Part shown: positions 48,201 through 53,565 of the stretch, one piece after another
Layout of the letters: every line of letters begins with the position of its first letter
How positions within the stretch are numbered: position 1 is the first letter of the stretch
Assembly (NCBI GenBank): GCA_035079385.1
Contig: JAVHKY010000001.1
Location: forward strand, 1,955,001-2,019,000
DNA: 64,000 nt
Direction of reading: 5' to 3'
Source: Aspidiotus rigidus
Taxonomy: Eukaryota; Arthropoda; Insecta; Hemiptera; Diaspididae
Position numbers and translations under genes: made by a program
Notes under the pieces: model-generated
Told to the model about the DNA's origin: nothing
Seen by the model: the letters and a program-made list of their open reading frames with translations, nothing else
Databases searched by the model: none

Positions 48201-51200
48201 GTCCGAAGGAGGCTCACGAGAAAATGCCTCGATTCTACCACCTCCCTCCCTAGGGATTTGCATACCAGTAGAAAACGTTGGATAAAAATCCCTTACTTGG
48301 GCAGGTTTTCGTTGAAGTTGGGCCGGGTACTCGGTCCTTTTGGGTTCCGGCCGGCGTTTTATAATATTAATACTGTAAAAAGTTTATTTGTGAAATTGAA
48401 GGACCCGATTCCTCCAGTCGAGAGAAGTGGGGTATACAGTATAGCCTCCTGCAACGATTGCCCGGGTATTTATATAGGGATGACCGGGCGTCAGCTCCAA
48501 ATAAGAATTGAGGAGCATAAAAAAGCGTGGGAGAAGGGTAATTTGAAAGAGTCGGCTTTTGCTGATCATCTACTCGAGAGTGGCCATAAATTCAAGGAGG
48601 ACTCTGGTAACCTCCTCCATAGGGAGAACTCATATTTTAAACGGCTGGCTTTAGAAAATATAGAAATCATACGACACCGGAATAACGAAGACTTCACGGT
48701 TTTAAACAGGTTCATTCCTGAAGAGGGTCTGATCGAGTTAGTATATGAGAATGATTCAAACTTCGATGACTCGCTGGTTAAATCATGATCTTCTGGTTAA
48801 CTCCCTCTGTCTTTGTTGATGTTGGATTCAGTCGCTTTCGTTTACGCTCCGATGATGGTTGTTTAACCGAAAACGTTTAGCGGCTGTTTCTCTTGTGGTT
48901 CAATATAATTTGCTACACCTTCGGGTGTACACTCTTCTTGGTAACATAAAGAAGAACATGGACACGAAATGAAATAGGCAAATGCAGAGCTACGCTACGT
49001 ACAGAAGACACTCTACATAAAGAAGACCAAGCATATGGACACGAGAAGACAGAAAAGAAAAAACTCCAACAGCAGTTGAGCTCTACGTAGCGTCTGGTGA
49101 GGAGAGAGTTGAAGTTTGCTTCGCGTGCCAGGGAGGCACTGCAAGTTGGCGGTCGTCAAGATGAGGGGGTTTCATTTTGAATTATACCCGAAAGGGTCGA
49201 TACCGTTGATAGAGGAAACAAAATTGAGGCACACGCAACCCACACCCACTTCACAATAAAGGACGGGTCACAAACGAAGTACAAGATAATTGTGACATTA
49301 TGACCTGTCTGTACCTACCCAACTTTTCATCACGCATCAAAAGCTATCACGTCTACATTACGTTAAACGTTTCAAATTTGATCAATTTGTCGATAGGAAC
49401 AATTAGGATATAAATGAACAAGTAAACGCATGAAACACTTTACATAATATGTAGAGTGGACAACCGCATCAAACGTGTCGAAACTTCTTTCAACCTTACA
49501 TAGCACGACTAAGGTCTCGTTCTTGCCTCGTCTTTGCCCACGAACGCGACCATAGCTTATCGACTAACTCGATCGGGAAGTTCATTTAGAAATATCGTCC
49601 CGTGAAATCGGTAATCGATCGATACAAAGTGCATTAGTGGATGTTGTTTTCTCATTGTTATTCAAAAAATTAGTCGAGAGCGCGAGAATTCCGCTTATAA
49701 TCTTTCGCGCGACTTCCGTAACACTGCACTGCCGTCAAAGGCTTTCCAAATCAGTATTCAAAATACGTTATACGAGTTGCCGCGCAGCAAATACGTTTCA
49801 AAAATGAATTTAATTTTTTAATTATATGTATAAGTGAAAAAAAAAAAAAAAAAAAAAAAATGCAACATAAACGTATATTATTTGGTACACTTTATAATAT
49901 ACATATGTACATCAGCCAACAATAGTGGCGCGTCAAATCATTCCAAACCGAGGTCGCCGTCCTTCAACACATGTAGAACTTAAAATACGTGCCATGTGGT
50001 TTCGAAAAGCGTATATTAGGACGGAACAAAAGAGGGCTGTGAATGTTTTTTCAAATAACAGATCGGGATTCCAAGAGAATGTTTCACAAGTGTTACCACA
50101 ATGTTTTTATATAGCGCACAGCGTAAATGAAGAGAGACTTGCATCACCAAAAAAATTACGAAGGAGGAACAACATATGCAAACGAAAAACTCATATGTTG
50201 TTCAGTTTTACAACTAACCGGTAAGCTCTGCATATGTTTCGCAAAAATAAATTCACGATTTTTTTGTGGGCTAATAAAAGAAACCTAAATTTCAAAATGA
50301 TGTACACTGTTTCGTAGCAAATAAAAATAATAATATAAAATGGACAAATTGATAAACTTATTCTCGCATACAAATGTAGTCGTGCCACCGTATCTCGTAA
50401 TAAGATAGGAAAATCTTGAAGAACACAAAACTTGTCGATTTCCTCCTCTCAATCTACATTTGGATCACCGTAATTTATAAATGAAGTTATGGCCCACAAA
50501 TTTCTTCAGTTACGTCCTATTCCTTAAAGTACAGTTGATAGAGACACAAAAAGAAGTAAAACTATGCATTTTGGGGACCAGTTCTAGTCTCATGTTTGAT
50601 GTCTGAAATAACATACTAAAAGTCGAGACCCCTCACTGCATCGCTCACGGAGCTGTCGCAAGTACCAATTTCTCGTCAAAATCTCGAGTTCTGCAAGCCC
50701 TATAGAAAAACTTTCTACAAAAAAGATATTCTTCATGAAATTTCCTACAAGATAGACTGAAGTTACCTCATTTATCGCATTTGTTTCCAGAAAGAATTGG
50801 TCCACCTAACTATTAGTGTCTGATTGAACTATTAGGTATCATCTACCTATCAAGCCCAGTGTTTGATTTCAATATCTCCTTTCCGGTGTCATTCATAAAT
50901 ATCTCCGCCAGTATTGGTGAAAGCGGTGGTCCCATCGCTAGTCCTTCATCTCAACTGTAGAACGTGTTATTGAATCGGCAGTAGTTCCGGTCCACAATCC
51001 CTTCCACCATTTTGACGTGCTTCAGCTCGTCAGGGTTTCCAATGGTATCTGTCGTTTCGCAGCAGAGTGAGAAGTTCCTCTTTGGTAACGGTGTAGAATC
51101 TGCCTACTTCTTTCGATATGGTGACAAATATATTTGTGCGATGGATGTATAGGCCTATCTTGCCTAAACGCTGGAGAGCACAAAGCAGATAACGGAATAG

Positions 51201-51262
51201 ACTTCATTCCATTGAACGACGAAGATGACGATGACTTTCTTCCCGACTCGAGACAAGGATGC

Positions 51263-51293
<31 letters not shown>

Positions 51294-53480
51294 GTATGAA
51301 CCGTTTATTAGAAAAAGGAAGAGAAAAAAAGAAACAAAAAAAAAGAAAAAAGGAAAAAAAATAGGGTTTATGAATAGGGCTTCGACCAAGAGTCATTTCG
51401 CCCGATGATGTAACATAATTGTGAAGTACAAGACAGGGAGAAGCAAGTGGATTAGATAGTGAGGGTAGGAGAGAGAGCATTTATGAATGAGTAAAGAGCA
51501 GGAAAGACAGAGAGGTTGGTGATATGGAGGCAATTGAGTGCAGCGAAAGGGCGTTGAATACGTATTAGAGTTGATAAGTGAAGAGTGGAGTGTTTTTTGG
51601 TGAGTGGTAAGTTGTGGACATCGAAAAAGAATATGGTTTAAGTCGGCCGCTATCTTGTCTTGCGGATGAAAAGGACAATCAGGAGACATGTTTGGTAAAA
51701 ATTTTGCTAAATTGTACGGGAGCCTGTTGTGATTGAATCGAAGTCTGCAAATTGAGACAGTGAATTTTCGGTTGACGTAGTTTGACAATATGTACCAGGG
51801 GTGAGTGGGAATTGAGTTTTCTAGATGGAAGTATTGGGATGAGAGGGAAATGTTTTCCAAGTAGTATCTTTGCCATTTTTCTTCGTTTTCTTCTCGGGCT
51901 ATGCCTAGGAGGAAATTTGCACTAATGAATGAGTATTTAGCGGCAGACTGCGAGGAGCAAGCCGCTTTGGCTGCCGAATCAACTCGTTCATTGCCCTCAA
52001 TTCCCTTGTGGCTGGGGATCCACATAAAAGAAGTGATGATGTTCTTAGAGTGAAGTAGATGTTGGAGGAGGAAGCGAATGTTAATGATAGTGGAGCTGAT
52101 ATTGTGACTGTAGGGTGATTCTATGACTGCATGAAGGGCCGAGAGAGAATCTGAAGCGATAAGGATTTAGTTGTGCGGAGAAGAAGAAGGATTAGACTGA
52201 GATACGAAAGGAGGGGGGTTGTTGGTAAATGAAAAACTCAAGCGAAAAATTTGATCACCTCGTCGGGATCCGAACCCGAGACCTTTCGCTTGCCGGGCGA
52301 CTGCTCTAACCACTGAGCTACGAGGGCGATCAAATCTTCCACGAATTTTTCCAATTACCAACGACGAGAACTTGTACTTCGTTGAGATACGAAGTTAAGA
52401 GCCATGAAAATAGCAGCAACTTCGCAGTCATAGGACGAGGATCCGGGGCAAATTTGGAAGTTCCTTACAACTCCCGAAAAGGAGTCATAGAAGGCCGCAC
52501 CGCAACCGGAAGTCATCTTTGAGCCATCGGTGTATATGATACGGTAATCACGGAATTGAGTTTCAATTAGTTCGGCAAATTGTAGCGGTATGGCAACCTT
52601 GTGTTTCCCTGTCAAAATTTCTAACGGCCAACGATGAAAAATTTCGAAATAGGTGAGGTATTGGTAAGGATAACCATCTATCGATGGGAGCGAGTGTAGG
52701 AGTTTGAAATATTTTTTTATAATGCGAGATAACAAAGGTTTTTTGAAGGGGATGGAGCGCCAATTACGAGAAATATTCGAAAAGGAGAGAATGAGCTTTC
52801 TATTTGTCCAGGAGGCCAAGCGAGTACAATATTTTTGTGTAAGATATATTCTACGGAGTTGTAAGGGAGGAATTTTTGCTTCAGCTTCCGTAGCAACAAT
52901 TGGTGTCGTTTTTATGGCTCCTAAAATGTGGCGAAGGGCCTGATTTTGAAGTACGTCGAGTTTTTTCAGACGAGAGGGAGCAGCGGAACTGAAGAGGAAG
53001 GCCCCGTATTCCATTTTACTACGAATAATGGCTTTGTGTAGCATCGACAGGATGATGGGATCACCACCCCATTCGGTGCTAGACAAGGCTTGAAGGATGT
53101 ACATCGCCTGACAGCATTTGGTACGAAGGAAGGAAATATGAATGTTCCATGTAAGACGACTGTCCAGGTTGATGCCTAAGTACTTGAAGAAGGAACAATT
53201 TGGGATTTGTTGATGATGCAGATGAGGACTCGGATGTTGTACAGGAGCCGTGAGAACAATGCAAACCCCTCCCAACGTATAAGACCTTAGTAAGTCGGTG
53301 GACCAACTGGGCGTGCACAACTGCTCTTGTCAACAACGAACTCCTTCAGTAGGATAGGTAGGGGACGGGAAGGAGAGGCATACAACAGAATGTCATTGGA
53401 TATCGACACCACATGGGGCAGTTTATTTATCATTTAAGTTGTAATTATAAGTGTGTTCCCACCCCGTACGTGTGGATTGG

Positions 53481-53565
<85 letters not shown>

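Larger units (their letters stand above)
47404..48942 (+). mobile_element. PLE2 copy B: Penelope-like element inserted into the LINE relic
   Basis: A 5'-truncated insertion that splits a LINE relic whose halves are collinear with 5830-7090. It carries the reverse transcriptase from before motif A, the nuclease, a ~150-base 3' region and a hammerhead motif. One frameshift and one or two stops are the only coding damage, so it is younger than copy A. I could not define a clean target duplication. Confidence 0.88.
51393..53211 (-). pseudogene. LINE ORF2: RT thumb, RNase H and C-terminal Cys/His motif
   Basis: Minus strand, N to C: NCSFFKYLGINLDSRLTWN (after the RT active site, which is missing by truncation), ALRHILGAIKTTPIVA, then the RNase H domain: IIYTDGSKMTSGCGAAFYD (first catalytic Asp), SSYDCEVAAIFMALNF (catalytic Glu), an interruption by the SINE, IASDSLSALHAVIES (second Asp) and WIPSHKGIEGNERVDSAAK (His and last Asp). 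The tail has CPFHPQDKIAADLNHILFRC, a Cys/His cluster. Before the SINE the frame is open from 53211; after it the frame resumes with a stop just upstream of SDSL, and it is open again to 51393. An RNase H domain of this type fits the I/Jockey-related LINE groups. It would degrade the RNA strand during reverse transcription. Confidence 0.85.
51265..53214 (-). mobile_element. Non-LTR retrotransposon with RNase H, 5'-truncated
   Basis: Bounded by GATGCAG at 51258-51264 and 53215-53221, and ending on the minus strand in a 29-base A-run (T-run 51265-51293). The uninterrupted site exists in X1 at 28578-28590 (AATGATGCAGATGACG), which confirms both boundaries. It carries the C-terminal end of the reverse transcriptase, an RNase H domain and a Cys/His tail, and is itself interrupted by a SINE at 52209-52382. 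Confidence 0.9.

Noticed and set aside
52255..52327. Functional tRNA-Ala gene
   Set aside because: Two acceptor mismatches, C33 in the anticodon loop, and location in the middle of a SINE with target duplication argue against a working gene.
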